Assembly (NCBI GenBank): GCA_919902995.1
Contig: CAKKSD010000006.1
Location: forward strand, 1-62,128
Direction of reading: 5' to 3'
From: Thermodesulfovibrionia bacterium
Lineage (GTDB): Bacteria > Nitrospirota > Thermodesulfovibrionia > JACRGW01
Length of the DNA stretch: 62,128 nucleotides
The notes beneath the pieces were generated by a model. The model was given only the letters and a program-made list of their open reading frames with translations. It ran no database searches and was not told the DNA's origin. This document shows positions 26,085-35,884 of the stretch, in pieces. The first letter of the stretch is position 1. The number at the start of each line of letters is the position of its first letter. Position numbers and translations under genes: made by a program.

Positions 26085-27590
26085 ATGCCAAAACTCAGCA
26101 TTACTCTCTATACCATTGAAGAGGTCATATCTAAGCGGACAGGTTTGCTTATGCGTTCCGGAGATAGCGAGCACTGGCAAAAAGTAATTTTAGAGAGGGT
26201 TAGACACCTAAACCTTTCTTCAAAGGAGGAATATTACTATCTCCTTGTTGAGGATTCGAAAAGGAGCAGGCTTGAATGGAGGACGCTGACAGGACTTCTG
26301 ACAACAGGCGAAACCTATTTCTTCCGTGATAAAGGACAATTTGCTTTGCTCAGAAACTGGATCCTGCCTGAGCTAATTGAACATAAAAAATCAATTCGCT
26401 CCCTTCGCCTATGGAGTGCCGGATGTTCTACAGGAGAAGAGGCATATTCAATCGCAATCCTTCTCCACGAACTCCTCCCTCAAAGGAAAGACTGGAATAC
26501 CCTTATCCTCGGAACGGACATTAATGATAAGGCAATAGAAAAGGCAAAGGCAGGTATATATGGCCAGTGGTCTTTTCGTATGATAAACCCTGAAATACAA
26601 AGGCGTTATTTTCAAAAGCGAAAGGATGAATGGGAAATTGATGCAAGGATTAGAGAGATGGTTAAATTCCAGGTTGGAAATCTAAAAGAGAATCCTTTCC
26701 CTGATTATACTTCAGATATGCACGACATAGACATTATCCTCTGCAGGAATGTATTCATTTATTTTAACGACGAAGCTATCGCAATTATTTTAAAAAAAAT
26801 ACTTGCTACACTTTCTGAAAAAGGTTTTTTGATAACAGGACACGGTGAACTGCATGCAATGAAGATTAGAGGCTTACAGCCAATTATATTTCCTGAATCT
26901 GTGGTATATCAGAAGATTTCTGAAAATAAAGTGTCATTACGAGGCGAAGGCCTGAACCAAATGTTACAGGGCGAAGCCGAAGCAATCTCAAAAAGCAGTA
27001 AAAAAGCAATTTTTAAAGACGAGATTGCCACGCCCTTAAGGCTCGCAATAAAAGAAAAAAGAGCAGAGACCAAAATTGGAAAAACTACCCTTCCGTCTTT
27101 AATCTCCGAAATCCGAACCCTTCTCGATGCCGGTGATTATACAGCAGTTGTTGAAAGCGTAAAGGATATCATCAAAAGAGACCCAAATAATTTAAATGCC
27201 TGTTGTTTGTTAGCAGAGACCTATGCAAACCTTGGAGAATATGACAGAGCAGTTCCGATATGCAAAAAGGCTATAGATATTGATGCCACAGCGGTCAAAC
27301 CCTATTTCCTCCTTGCCCATATAGTAGAAGCAAAAGGTAATATTGATGAGGCAAAGAGCTTATTGAAAAAGGTAATATATCTTGATCCTGCCTTTATTCC
27401 TGCCTATCTTGAACTCGGCGCAATTTATGACAATGAAAATGATTCAGAAAGGGCAAGAAAGATGCGCCTAACAGCCATTGATCTCATAGGTTCATTACAC
27501 CCAGAGGCAGTTATTGAGCCTTACAGGGATATTAATGCAGAAGAGTTGCTCAGATATGTAAAAAAAATGATAGACAGTAGAGAAAAATAG
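26085..27590 (+). CDS. cheR: CheR-type protein methyltransferase with C-terminal TPR
   Basis: 501 residues from ATG 26085. Methylates glutamates of chemoreceptors using SAM. The N-terminal CheR helical domain is followed by the SAM-binding core: RLWSAGCSTGEEAYSIAI, GTDINDKAIEKAKAG and ILCRNVFIYF. After a linker, TPR repeats (about residues 350-470) carry LAETYANLGEYDRAV and LAHIVEAKGNIDEAKSLL. The CheR-TPR fusion is typical of alternative-function chemosensory systems such as Wsp (WspC) and Frz (FrzF). It opens the operon. Confidence 0.92.
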   Translation: MPKLSITLYTIEEVISKRTGLLMRSGDSEHWQKVILERVRHLNLSSKEEYYYLLVEDSKRSRLEWRTLTGLLTTGETYFFRDKGQFALLRNWILPELIEHKKSIRSLRLWSAGCSTGEEAYSIAILLHELLPQRKDWNTLILGTDINDKAIEKAKAGIYGQWSFRMINPEIQRRYFQKRKDEWEIDARIREMVKFQVGNLKENPFPDYTSDMHDIDIILCRNVFIYFNDEAIAIILKKILATLSEKGFLITGHGELHAMKIRGLQPIIFPESVVYQKISENKVSLRGEGLNQMLQGEAEAISKSSKKAIFKDEIATPLRLAIKEKRAETKIGKTTLPSLISEIRTLLDAGDYTAVVESVKDIIKRDPNNLNACCLLAETYANLGEYDRAVPICKKAIDIDATAVKPYFLLAHIVEAKGNIDEAKSLLKKVIYLDPAFIPAYLELGAIYDNENDSERARKMRLTAIDLIGSLHPEAVIEPYRDINAEELLRYVKKMIDSREK

Positions 27591-27650
27591 GACTATGATT
27601 TTTATATAGGTTTAATTATTCGCAGACCTTGAGCTGCGAGAATTGGGGGC

Positions 27651-28685
27651 ATGATGGGGAACCAATCCCTTACATTTACACTGCACGGTTCTCACTATGC
27701 TATTGACACTATAGCTGTAAAGGAGATACACAATCTCCCTGAGCTTACGCATGTAGAAGAATTACCTCCGTATATCCCAGGGGTCTATAACCTCCACGGA
27801 AAGATATTACCTGTTATTGACCTCAATATCCTTTTTGGACACCCCCCTGAGAGATACCGCCTTAATGACAGTATTATTGTCCTTGAATCGGGAGGAAACC
27901 TGACAGGGTTAATAGTCAATGATGTCTATGATGTGGTAACCATACTGCTGGAGGATATAGAGACTGTCCGCATTTCTTCTCATAAGCCGCATATACACCA
28001 TCTTATTTCAGGTGAGGCAAAAGTTGGCGAGGATATCGTAATGATTTTAGACCACAGTAAAATTATGGATTTTGGATTTGGGAATTTGGATTTAAAAGAA
28101 ACAGAAGAACCCGAAGTTGAAGAGCATCTCAAAACCGAATGGGAATCTAAAATCCAAAATCCCAATTCCGGAATCTTAGCTGAGTTCCACAAACGCTCTA
28201 TTAGCCTAATGCAGCCTGTAGTGAGTGAAGACCTGATAGGATTGATGCCCACTGCTGTCATTGGTCTCGGTGGAGAATTCTTCGGGATAGAGCTTGAAAC
28301 TGTGAGAGAGGTTGCAGACATAAAGGATGTAACGCCCATACCCTGCTGCCCTAAACATATTGTAGGAAATATGAATCTCCGGGGTAATATCTTAACATTA
28401 ATTGATATAAGGGAGATACTCAACCTTCCTTTAAATAGATTTACTGAAAAGCCAAAGATTGTAGTTGCAGGGGTAGAAGAACTACTTGTTGGATTGGTGG
28501 TTGACGATATACTGGATGTTGTTTATCTGAAACCCTCAGAAATCATCCATGTCCCTTCAGCAATAATTGCAGAAAGTGAAGAATATCTCAGAGGTAATGC
28601 GCCTTACAGAGGGAGGATGATGACATTGCTTAATCTATCAAAGATTTTGAAAAGGGAAGAACTAATTGTGAATCAGGAAGCATGA
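27651..28685 (+). CDS. cheW: Double CheW-domain coupling protein
   Basis: 344 residues with two CheW domains, about 1-150 and 190-340. Each has the typical block: NLHGKILPVIDLNILFG in the first and NLRGNILTLIDIREILNL in the second. It couples receptors to CheA. The linker between domains is encoded by two heptamer tandem repeats (28063-28097 and 28144-28178), producing the peptides MDFGFGNLDLK and ESKIQNPNSGIL. Two CheW units in one chain could bridge receptor trimers or bind two different kinases. Confidence 0.9.
   Translation: MMGNQSLTFTLHGSHYAIDTIAVKEIHNLPELTHVEELPPYIPGVYNLHGKILPVIDLNILFGHPPERYRLNDSIIVLESGGNLTGLIVNDVYDVVTILLEDIETVRISSHKPHIHHLISGEAKVGEDIVMILDHSKIMDFGFGNLDLKETEEPEVEEHLKTEWESKIQNPNSGILAEFHKRSISLMQPVVSEDLIGLMPTAVIGLGGEFFGIELETVREVADIKDVTPIPCCPKHIVGNMNLRGNILTLIDIREILNLPLNRFTEKPKIVVAGVEELLVGLVVDDILDVVYLKPSEIIHVPSAIIAESEEYLRGNAPYRGRMMTLLNLSKILKREELIVNQEA
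28063..28097 (+). repeat. Heptamer tandem repeat in cheW
   Basis: Five 7-base units of the form attatgg / attttgg / atttggg / aatttgg / atttaaa, read in frame in the linker between the two CheW domains. It is the reverse-complement dialect of the aaaatcc repeats. Confidence 0.75.
28144..28178 (+). repeat. Second heptamer tandem repeat in cheW
   Basis: Units gaatcta / aaatcca / aaatccc / aattccg / gaatctt, encoding ESKIQNPNSGIL. Nearly the same peptide starts CheB. Confidence 0.75.
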
Positions 28686-28756
28686 AAATGTGGAATGACA
28701 GATGGAAAACTTTATGTTTTAAGTTATGAACTTTATTAAAGAGAGGAGAAGTTATT

Positions 28757-30235
28757 ATGTTTGAAAGCCAGCCTTGGGTCAATGTTCCTCTGCATTCGGC
28801 TGTAGAGGTCTTTGGTGCATTTGCCGGAATAATGACTGGTATGATAATACTACTCAGAAAAGGTGGGTTATCAGCGTCTCAGAGTATCTACGTTTCATGT
28901 GGGCTCCTTTCTATGGGTATAGTAGATGTCTTCCACGGTTCTGTCGAACCTGGGAACCTATTTGTATGGCTTCACAGCACAGCAGTCCTTTTTGGAGGAT
29001 TCTTCTTTTCCCTTGCCTGGCTTCCTGAAGGAGAAAGGAATAGAAAGGCAGGAATCTATCCTCCTATAGTAGCAGTGGCATCCGTAATCTTTGGACTTTT
29101 ATCAATCTTATTTCCAGAGCAGTTACCTTTAATGATATCTAAAGGCAAGATGACAGCTACAGCCATAGCAATAAATATTGTAGCAGGAATTTTCTTTATA
29201 TCTTCCTCTCCACGGTTTTTTATCAGTTACAAAAGTAATAGGAATAAGGGAGACCTCCTGTTTTTCCTTGCATCCCTCTTTTTCGGAATTGCAGGCTTTT
29301 TCTTCTATTTCGACCCTCCATGGCATCCGAGGTGGTGGTACTGGCATTTTATCAGACTAACAGCCTTTATAATCCTTTTTGGATATGTTGTCTCGATATT
29401 CAGGATAGTCACAACGGCTATCTCCAATTCTGTTGGAATCCTATCCACAACCTCTACAGAGATATCGGCCACTGTTACTCAGCATGAACGGACTGCTTCA
29501 CAGCAGGCTTCAATGGTGAACGAAACCACCGTAACGATTGATGAACTTGGTGCATCGTCAAGGCAGTCATCCGACCAGGCTGCATCTGCAGCCACACTTG
29601 CACAGAAGGCATCAACAATGACAGAGGAGGGGGATAAGACCATAAGGCAGGCAATTGACTCAATGCAGAGCCTTAAGGACAAAATAGGAGCGGTTGCAGA
29701 GCAGATATTAAGGCTTAGTGAACAGACGAGCCAGATTGGGAATATTGCGAGTCTTGTTGGAGATATCGCAGGGCAGACGAGGATGCTTGCCTTAAATGCA
29801 GCGGTAGAGGCAGCGAGGGCAGATGAGCATGGGAAGGGTTTTGCTGTTGTGGCAAGTGAGGTAAGGAAGCTGGCAGATCAGTCAAAGAAGTCAGCGGAGC
29901 AGGCAAATGTCTTAATAGCGGAGATACAAAAGGCAACCAACTCAACCATAATGAAGACAGAGGAAGGGACAAAGACAGTTGAGGAAATCACAATACTTGC
30001 CCGGAATGTGAGTGAGTTATTCAATAATCTTTCGACTGCTGCAGGTAGTGTCTATGAGAATGCCCAGCAGGTTCTTCTTAATACAAAGCAGCAGACAGCA
30101 GCAATCAGCCAGGTAATTGAGGCGATGAACACCATTAATACAGGGGCTAAAGAGACAGCAGCAGGGATAAGCCAGACAAAGATAGGCATAGAGAAATTAA
30201 ACGATACAGCAAAGAGTTTGAAAGAAATGGTATAA
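28757..30235 (+). CDS. Chemoreceptor with seven-TM sensor region
   Basis: 492 residues. The first 230 hold seven membrane helices with conserved-looking His residues (HSAVEVF, VFHGS, WLHST, YWHFIRL), a layout like MASE-type membrane sensors; the signal sensed is unknown. No HAMP domain follows. The cytoplasmic methyl-accepting domain has the CheA/CheW-binding tip ([40 protein letters not shown], split here: [19 protein letters not shown] then [16 protein letters not shown]). The last 265 residues are almost the same as those of the next receptor. A strong GAGAGGAG precedes the ATG. Confidence 0.9.
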   Translation: MFESQPWVNVPLHSAVEVFGAFAGIMTGMIILLRKGGLSASQSIYVSCGLLSMGIVDVFHGSVEPGNLFVWLHSTAVLFGGFFFSLAWLPEGERNRKAGIYPPIVAVASVIFGLLSILFPEQLPLMISKGKMTATAIAINIVAGIFFISSSPRFFISYKSNRNKGDLLFFLASLFFGIAGFFFYFDPPWHPRWWYWHFIRLTAFIILFGYVVSIFRIVTTAISNSVGILSTTSTEISATVTQHERTASQQASMVNETTVTIDELGASSRQSSDQAASAATLAQKASTMTEEGDKTIRQAIDSMQSLKDKIGAVAEQILRLSEQTSQIGNIASLVGDIAGQTRMLALNAAVEAARADEHGKGFAVVASEVRKLADQSKKSAEQANVLIAEIQKATNSTIMKTEEGTKTVEEITILARNVSELFNNLSTAAGSVYENAQQVLLNTKQQTAAISQVIEAMNTINTGAKETAAGISQTKIGIEKLNDTAKSLKEMV

Positions 30236-30304
30236 CAATGGGGATTGCAGATATTGGAATTATATTCCAAATTCTGAAACCCTAATTTGAAAGGTGGAAA
30301 TTTT

Positions 30305-31753
30305 ATGAAACTCACAGTAAGTAAAAAGATATCCTTTGGTTTCGGAACAGGGATTACTGCCATTGTTATTATAAGCATCCTCGCCTATTCTGGAATTGCA
30401 AGGATTTACAATGGCGCTATAAGAATGGAGAGTATCAGGGATGTAAGACGCATACTCCTCGATGCCTCTATGGAACATCATAGATGGATGAAGAGCCTGG
30501 GTATTTCTCTATTTGATACAAAAGTTAAAAGGGCGGATGTACAGCTTGACCATCGTCAATGTGATTTTGGAAAATGGTACTACTCTGAAAGTCGTAAAGA
30601 AGCAGAGGCAACAGCCCCTTATATTAAGGAACTCCTTGACAGGATTGAATCCCCTCACGAGAAGGTGCATAAATCAGCGATTGAGATCAACAAGATGCTT
30701 GAGAAAGGTGACAGGCAGGCTGCTTCGACTATCTATCTTCGATCTGTTGCTCCATCCAGCAAAGAAATTCATGAAATCCTTGATAATGCCACCGATATTG
30801 TAACAAAAAATATAGGAGAAGTGACATTTGTGAAGACAACAAGGTTTAATCAGATAGCCATAGGGATAACCGGCATAATATTATCTTCGCTTATCGTATT
30901 TATTGCATTTTTCCTCTCAAGAAACATCACATCTGTGCTCAAAGAGACTTCAAACACTATGTCCACCACCTCTACAGAGATATTAGCCACTGTAACCCAG
31001 CATGAACGGACTGCCTCACAGCAGGCTTCGATGGTAAACGAGACCACTGTAACGATTGATAAACTTGGTGCATCGTCAAGGCAATCATCCGAGCAGGCAG
31101 CATCTGCAGCAGCGGTAGCTCAGAAGGCATCGAGCCAGACAGAGGAAGGAGCAAAGGCTGTAAAAGATGCAATTGATGCAATGAACAGTCTTAAGGACAA
31201 AATAGGAGCGGTTGAAGGGCAGATATTAAGGCTTGGTGAACAGACGAGCCAGATAGGGAGTATTGCGAGTCTTGTAGGAGATATTGCAGGACAGACGAGA
31301 ATGCTTGCCTTGAATGCTGCGGTGGAGGCTGCGAGGGCAGGCGAGCATGGGAAGGGTTTTGCGGTTGTAGCGAGTGAGGTAAGGAAACTTGCAGATCAGT
31401 CTAAGAAATCAGCAGAACAGGCAAATATCTTGATAGCAGATATTCAAAAGGCAACGAATTCAACAATAATGATAACGGAAGAAGGCACAAAGAAAGTGGA
31501 AGTTGTAAGAGGGCTTGCGAGACAGGTTGGAGAGTTGTTTAATTCCCTTGCAGAAGCTGCAAACAGAGTCTATGAGAATGCCCAGCAGGTTCTTCTTAAT
31601 ACAAAGCAGCAGACAGCAGCAATCAGTCAGGTAATTGAGGCGATGAACACAATCAATACAGGCGCTAAGGAGACAGTGGCAGGGATCAGCCAGACAAAGA
31701 TAGTTATAGAGAAATTAAACGATACAGCAAAAAGTTTGAAGGAAATGGTGTAA
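30305..31753 (+). CDS. Chemoreceptor with periplasmic CZB-like zinc-binding domain
   Basis: 482 residues from ATG 30305 (AGGTGG upstream). TM1 (about 6-28) and TM2 (about 177-200) enclose a helical domain with [22 protein letters not shown] and SPHEKVHKS. These match the chemoreceptor zinc-binding (CZB) pattern of three His and one Cys. CZB domains are mostly cytoplasmic; here it lies outside the membrane. No HAMP. The signalling domain is a near copy of the preceding receptor. The stop overlaps the cheA start by one base (TAATG). Confidence 0.9.
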   Translation: MKLTVSKKISFGFGTGITAIVIISILAYSGIARIYNGAIRMESIRDVRRILLDASMEHHRWMKSLGISLFDTKVKRADVQLDHRQCDFGKWYYSESRKEAEATAPYIKELLDRIESPHEKVHKSAIEINKMLEKGDRQAASTIYLRSVAPSSKEIHEILDNATDIVTKNIGEVTFVKTTRFNQIAIGITGIILSSLIVFIAFFLSRNITSVLKETSNTMSTTSTEILATVTQHERTASQQASMVNETTVTIDKLGASSRQSSEQAASAAAVAQKASSQTEEGAKAVKDAIDAMNSLKDKIGAVEGQILRLGEQTSQIGSIASLVGDIAGQTRMLALNAAVEAARAGEHGKGFAVVASEVRKLADQSKKSAEQANILIADIQKATNSTIMITEEGTKKVEVVRGLARQVGELFNSLAEAANRVYENAQQVLLNTKQQTAAISQVIEAMNTINTGAKETVAGISQTKIVIEKLNDTAKSLKEMV

Positions 31754-33915
31754 TGATAGAAGACAAAGAACTAAGAGACCTCTTTAAGATTGAGAGCGAG
31801 GAGCATATCAGGAAGCTAGAAGATGGTTTTCTCCGTCTTGAGAAGGAGCCTAAGAATCAGCCGTTGCTGGAAGAGGTTTTTCGTGAGGCGCATAGCCTCA
31901 AGGGCGCTGCACGGATGCTCGGTCTGACAGGAATTCAGGATATATCCCATAGTATTGAAGATATACTCGGAAATGCAACAAAAGGAAAGACTGTGCTTAA
32001 ATCAGAGACGATTGACCGACTTTACAAAGGGCTTGATGCTATAAAGAATCTCGTAAAAGAGGCTTTAACAGGAGAAAAGTCTGAAGTAGATGTTAAGGAA
32101 GTTCTGGATTTTATTTCTGGGGTTAAAGAGGTTCCGAAAGAAAAGAAATCAAAAGTCCAGGTTCCAAAATCAGAAATCGAAGAATCTGAGATTGAAAAGC
32201 TTAAAATTGGGGAGTTTAAAATTGAGACTGTCCGTGTAGACACAAAAAGACTTGATACACTGATGACACAGGTAGGAGAATTAAGTGTTACAAAGGGTAG
32301 GGTAGCCCACCGTAATGAAGAAATTGAAGATATAATGGGAGAATTGGAGGAATTAGAAAAAAGCTCGGAATGGAAAGTTCGTAGTACGGAGATAAAATCC
32401 AAACTCCAAAATCTAAAATCTAAAATTGGAGAAGACAGTTCAAGGCTCTCCTTCATTGCAGATGAATTAGAGGATGGAGTATATAAAATTAGACTCCTTC
32501 CGATGTCAACAATTTTCAGCATCTTTCCAAGAATGGTCAGGGATATGGCAAGGGAGAGATTAAAAGATGCAAAGCTTATTATTGAAGGTGGAGATACAAA
32601 AGCGGACAAACGCATCATTGAGGACATGAAAGACCCCTTAATGCACATGATAAGAAATGCGATTGACCATGGTATTGAGGCGCCCGATGAGCGAGAAAGA
32701 ATTGGGAAGGCCCGTATTGGCTCAATAATTCTCAGGGCATACCAGACATCATCAAATGTCGTTATTGAGGTAAAAGACGACGGAAAGGGGTTGGACATCG
32801 AGACGATTAAGAACACCGCTCTAAGGCAGAAAATCCACACTAAAGATGAGCTTTCAGCAATGACTCCATCACAGATTCAGTATCTCATCTTTGTTTCAGG
32901 GTTTTCCACAAGTCCTGTTGTAACTGATGTTTCTGGCAGAGGTATAGGTTTGGATGTGGTGCGCGCAAATGTTGAAGGGTTAAAGGGAAATATCCATGTG
33001 GAATCAACAGCCGGAGAAGGATGCACACTCAGAATTAAACTTCCCATTACACTTGCGACTATCCGTGTACTCATTGTTGGAATAAATGGCATGAAATGCA
33101 CTGTTCCTGTTGAGTATGTTCAGACATCACTTTTTATCACAAAAGACGATATCTTTACCATAGAAGGGCGTGATACTATTGTCTTTGATGGTCAGCCAAT
33201 ATCTGTAGCGAAAATCTCGGAACTGTTGGAGGTTCATGGTTCAGAGTTCGGAGATGGGAGTGATAAATCCAAAATCCAAATTTCAAAATCTAAAATTGAG
33301 AAACTTCCCTGTATTATACTCTCAGTAGGAACTGATAGACTCGGCGTTATTGTTGATGAACTGATAGATGAACAGGAGATTGTGATTAAACCTCAAAGCA
33401 GAATACTCAGACGTGTTCGTAATGTATCAGGCTCAACAATCCTCGGAACAGGAGAGGTATGCACAGTCCTTAGCCCACAGGATATGATAAAAACTGTGCG
33501 TAAGAGAGAGGCGCCACAGCCTACTGAAAAACCTTCTGAAGAGATTGAAATGAAAAAATCTATACTCCTTGTAGAGGACAGCATCACAACAAGAACTCAG
33601 GAGAGGCGTATACTCATTGGTGCAGGATATGAAGTAATTGAAGCTGTAGACGGCGTGGACGCACTCAACAAACTCGGTAGCCATCCTTTTGATGCAGTAG
33701 TATCGGATATACTCATGCCCAATATGGATGGGCTGACACTCACAAAGAAGATCCGCGAGGACAGGAGGTACAGCGAATTGCCTGTAATACTCGTTACCTC
33801 ACTTGCATCGAATGAGGATAGGAAGAAGGGGCTTGAAGCAGGGGCGAATGCATACATCGCAAAACCTGCCTTTGACCAGCAGTTGCTGTTGGAAACGCTT
33901 AAAAGACTTATTTAA
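31753..33915 (+). CDS. cheA: CheA-REC hybrid histidine kinase
   Basis: 720 residues. HPt domain with the phosphoacceptor His (FREAHSLKGAARML) at about 50. A linker, dimerisation helices and the HATPase follow (MIRNAIDHGIE, VKDDGKGLD, GRGIGLDVV). Then comes a CheW-like P5 domain, and at the C-terminus a receiver (ILLVEDS, VVSDILMPNMDG). A CheA-REC fusion is found in Frz (FrzE) and Wsp (WspE) type pathways. Three heptamer repeats (32146-32201, 32394-32428 and 33264-33298) encode linker stretches such as SKLQNLKSKIG and SKIQISKSKIE. Confidence 0.93.
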   Translation: MIEDKELRDLFKIESEEHIRKLEDGFLRLEKEPKNQPLLEEVFREAHSLKGAARMLGLTGIQDISHSIEDILGNATKGKTVLKSETIDRLYKGLDAIKNLVKEALTGEKSEVDVKEVLDFISGVKEVPKEKKSKVQVPKSEIEESEIEKLKIGEFKIETVRVDTKRLDTLMTQVGELSVTKGRVAHRNEEIEDIMGELEELEKSSEWKVRSTEIKSKLQNLKSKIGEDSSRLSFIADELEDGVYKIRLLPMSTIFSIFPRMVRDMARERLKDAKLIIEGGDTKADKRIIEDMKDPLMHMIRNAIDHGIEAPDERERIGKARIGSIILRAYQTSSNVVIEVKDDGKGLDIETIKNTALRQKIHTKDELSAMTPSQIQYLIFVSGFSTSPVVTDVSGRGIGLDVVRANVEGLKGNIHVESTAGEGCTLRIKLPITLATIRVLIVGINGMKCTVPVEYVQTSLFITKDDIFTIEGRDTIVFDGQPISVAKISELLEVHGSEFGDGSDKSKIQISKSKIEKLPCIILSVGTDRLGVIVDELIDEQEIVIKPQSRILRRVRNVSGSTILGTGEVCTVLSPQDMIKTVRKREAPQPTEKPSEEIEMKKSILLVEDSITTRTQERRILIGAGYEVIEAVDGVDALNKLGSHPFDAVVSDILMPNMDGLTLTKKIREDRRYSELPVILVTSLASNEDRKKGLEAGANAYIAKPAFDQQLLLETLKRLI
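32146..32201 (+). repeat. Heptamer tandem repeat in the cheA linker
   Basis: About eight degenerate 7-base units (aaatcaa / aagtcca / ggttcca / aaatcag / aaatcga / agaatct / gagattg / aaaagct), read in frame between the HPt region and the dimerisation helices. Confidence 0.6.
32394..32428 (+). repeat. Heptamer tandem repeat in cheA
   Basis: Units aaaatcc / aaactcc / aaaatct / aaaatct / aaaattg, encoding the in-frame peptide IKSKLQNLKSKIG. Confidence 0.8.
33264..33298 (+). repeat. Heptamer tandem repeat in the CheA P5 region
   Basis: Units taaatcc / aaaatcc / aaatttc / aaaatct / aaaattg, encoding DKSKIQISKSKIE within the CheW-like domain. Confidence 0.8.
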
Positions 33916-33934
33916 TTTTAGATTTTAGATTGCG
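33914..33934. repeat. Short heptamer repeat between cheA and cheB
   Basis: aatttta / gatttta / gattgcg, a three-unit run directly after the cheA stop. It is non-coding and in the inverted dialect relative to the next repeat in cheB, so the pair (33914-33934 and 33959-33993) could form a stem. Confidence 0.5.
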
Positions 33935-33947
33935 AAAAGAAAAATAA

Positions 33948-35093
33948 ATGATTTCAGAAGAATCCAAAATCCAAAATCCAAAATCCAAAATTGGTGTTCT
34001 TCTCGTTGATGATTCTCCTATTGCCCTGACTGTTCTTAAGAGGATGCTTTCTACATCCCCTGATATCGAGGTGGTAGGGACCGCTGAGAATGGCAAGGAG
34101 GCTCTAAAACTCATTCCAATATTAAAACCTGCAGTCCTCTGCACAGACCTCCATATGCCTGTAATGGACGGGCTTGAACTTACAAAAGAGGTTATGCGAA
34201 TACATCCAATGCCAATACTTGTGTTGAGTGTATCTGTCAGGGAGGGCTCTACAAATGTCTTTAAGCTCCTTGAGGCAGGAGCGGTTGATGTAATGTTAAA
34301 GCCAAAGGGTGGGCTTGAATCAGAGTTTGAAAAAGCAAAAAAGGAGCTTGTAACAAAAATCAGGATAATCGCAGGTGTTCGTGTCTTTAGAAAATTCAGG
34401 AAAGAAAGAACGTCTGAAATTTTAGAATCCGGAATGCGAATTGCGGAATTTAAATCCGCAATCCAAATTTCAAAACCCAAAATTATAGTCATCGGAGCTT
34501 CTACAGGAGGACCTCAGGCACTGCATGAAATACTCAGAGAACTTCCGTCGGATTTTCCATTACCTGTTATCTGTATTCAGCACATAAGCGAGGGGTTCCT
34601 CAAGGGTCTTGTGGAGTGGCTGAATGAGCAGTGCAGGGTAAAGGTGAGGATTGCAGAGCATGTCGAATCTCCGTTATCTGGGACAGTTTATTTTCCGCAG
34701 GAAGGAACGCATCTCAAGATTGACAGCGGTGGAAGGTTTGTCTGTTCCACAGATCCACCTATTTATGGACACAGGCCATCAATAACTGTAACAATGCGGT
34801 CCCTCGTGCAACACTATGGGAAAGATGTCATATCTGTACTTCTTACAGGGATGGGAGGCGACGGTTCAGAGGGTATGCTCGCCGTTCAACAGGCAGGAGG
34901 GATTACCATAGCCCAGGATGAGAAAAGCAGTGTGGTCTTTGGAATGCCAAAACAGGCAATTGAGCTTGGAGGGGCGCAGCATATCCTTCCGCTTGAAGAG
35001 ATATCCAATATATTGACTAATATGGTAATAACGAATTCGGAAGTTAATTCTTTACTCCGTAATCCGAATTCCAAATACCATAAATGGAGGTAA
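33948..35093 (+). CDS. cheB: Protein-glutamate methylesterase CheB
   Basis: 381 residues. N-terminal receiver (VLLVDDSPIALTVL, VLCTDLHMPVMDG) and C-terminal methylesterase domain with catalytic Ser (GASTGGPQAL), His (CIQHISEGF) and Asp (LTGMGGDGSEGM). It removes methyl groups added by CheR. Its first residues, the inter-domain linker and its last residues are all encoded by heptamer repeats (33959-33993, 34424-34486 and about 35038-35090), which is remarkable. No ribosome site is obvious; it lies 32 bp after cheA. Confidence 0.93.
   Translation: MISEESKIQNPKSKIGVLLVDDSPIALTVLKRMLSTSPDIEVVGTAENGKEALKLIPILKPAVLCTDLHMPVMDGLELTKEVMRIHPMPILVLSVSVREGSTNVFKLLEAGAVDVMLKPKGGLESEFEKAKKELVTKIRIIAGVRVFRKFRKERTSEILESGMRIAEFKSAIQISKPKIIVIGASTGGPQALHEILRELPSDFPLPVICIQHISEGFLKGLVEWLNEQCRVKVRIAEHVESPLSGTVYFPQEGTHLKIDSGGRFVCSTDPPIYGHRPSITVTMRSLVQHYGKDVISVLLTGMGGDGSEGMLAVQQAGGITIAQDEKSSVVFGMPKQAIELGGAQHILPLEEISNILTNMVITNSEVNSLLRNPNSKYHKWR
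33959..33993 (+). repeat. Heptamer tandem repeat at the cheB N-terminus
   Basis: One partial and three identical aaaatcc units followed by aaaattg, starting four codons into cheB and encoding ESKIQNPKSKIG. Confidence 0.85.
34424..34486 (+). repeat. Heptamer tandem repeat in the cheB inter-domain linker
   Basis: About nine degenerate units (agaatcc / ggaatgc / gaattgc / ggaattt / aaatccg / caatcca / aatttca / aaaccca and on), read in frame between the receiver and methylesterase domains. Confidence 0.7.
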
Positions 35094-35096
35094 GGA

Positions 35097-35867
35097 ATGA
35101 ATTCTGAATCCAAAAACCCAAATTCTAAATTCCACATTCTGGTGGTTGAAGACAGTCCCATCCAGGCTGAGATGCTTAAACGTACACTCGTCCAGCAAGG
35201 ATATGAGGTGCTGGTGGCAGAGAATGGGGCTGAGGGACTTGCAATGGCACAAGAGAACAAACCCAATCTGATCATAAGCGATATAATGATGCCGGTCATG
35301 GACGGATACGAGATGTGCAAAAAGATTAAACGAATAAAAGAGCTAACAGAGATGCCAATAGTACTACTTACACAACTTACCGATACTGACGAAGTCATAA
35401 AAGGACTTGAGTCAGGGGCTTATAGCTTCCTTACAAAGCCCTACCACGAGGAGTTTCTGATTTCAAAGGTCAAATCCATACTCGAAAATCCAGATAGATA
35501 CAAGAACAGGCCTGACAGAAAAAGTATCGAGTTTGAATATGACGGGAAACACTATGAGGTGCACTCGAGTCGTACACAGACATTAAGCTATTTAATTACC
35601 ACCTATGAAAATGCAGTCTTAAAGAATAGAGAACTTGCAAAGGCAGAGGAAGAGCTTAGATTACTAAATGAACATCTGGAGGATAAGGTAAGAGAAAAAA
35701 CAAAGGAGCTTCAGAATGAGAGGGATAAACTTGCAGAACGCATTGAGGAGCTTGAGAGGTACAAGAAGGCAACAATCCAGAGGGAATTGAGGATGAAGGA
35801 GTTGAGGGATAAGTTGGAGAAGATGGAGAAGGAGAAGGGGACAACGGGGGAAGGGGAGATCGAGTGA
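35097..35867 (+). CDS. Receiver protein with C-terminal coiled coil
   Basis: 256 residues. The receiver (HILVVEDSPIQAEMLKRTL, LIISDIMMPVMDGYE, FLTKPYHEEFL) is followed by a linker and a long coiled coil (about 175-250) with no DNA-binding or enzymatic domain. The coiled coil contains ELERYKKATIQRELRMKEL, a motif almost repeated at the end of the HAMP/PAS protein encoded at 36498-37832, which hints that the two interact. Its N-terminus (NSESKNPNSKFHI) is encoded by a heptamer repeat. It is likely the operon's phosphorylation output. Confidence 0.87.
   Translation: MNSESKNPNSKFHILVVEDSPIQAEMLKRTLVQQGYEVLVAENGAEGLAMAQENKPNLIISDIMMPVMDGYEMCKKIKRIKELTEMPIVLLTQLTDTDEVIKGLESGAYSFLTKPYHEEFLISKVKSILENPDRYKNRPDRKSIEFEYDGKHYEVHSSRTQTLSYLITTYENAVLKNRELAKAEEELRLLNEHLEDKVREKTKELQNERDKLAERIEELERYKKATIQRELRMKELRDKLEKMEKEKGTTGEGEIE
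35106..35140 (+). repeat. Heptamer tandem repeat at the N-terminus of the receiver gene
   Basis: Units gaatcca / aaaaccc / aaattct / aaattcc / acattct. A related run (about 35038-35090) ends the preceding cheB gene, so two repeats flank the cheB-receiver junction. Confidence 0.75.
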
Positions 35868-35884
35868 GGGAGGTTAGCTATATT

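Noticed and set aside
32022-32840. 272-codon open frame antisense to cheA
   Set aside because: It is Ser/Ile-rich, as expected for the complement of a Glu/Lys/Asp-rich gene; cheA on the other strand is unmistakable. The same applies to long antisense frames over carB, greA-side genes, pyrD and HD-GYP.
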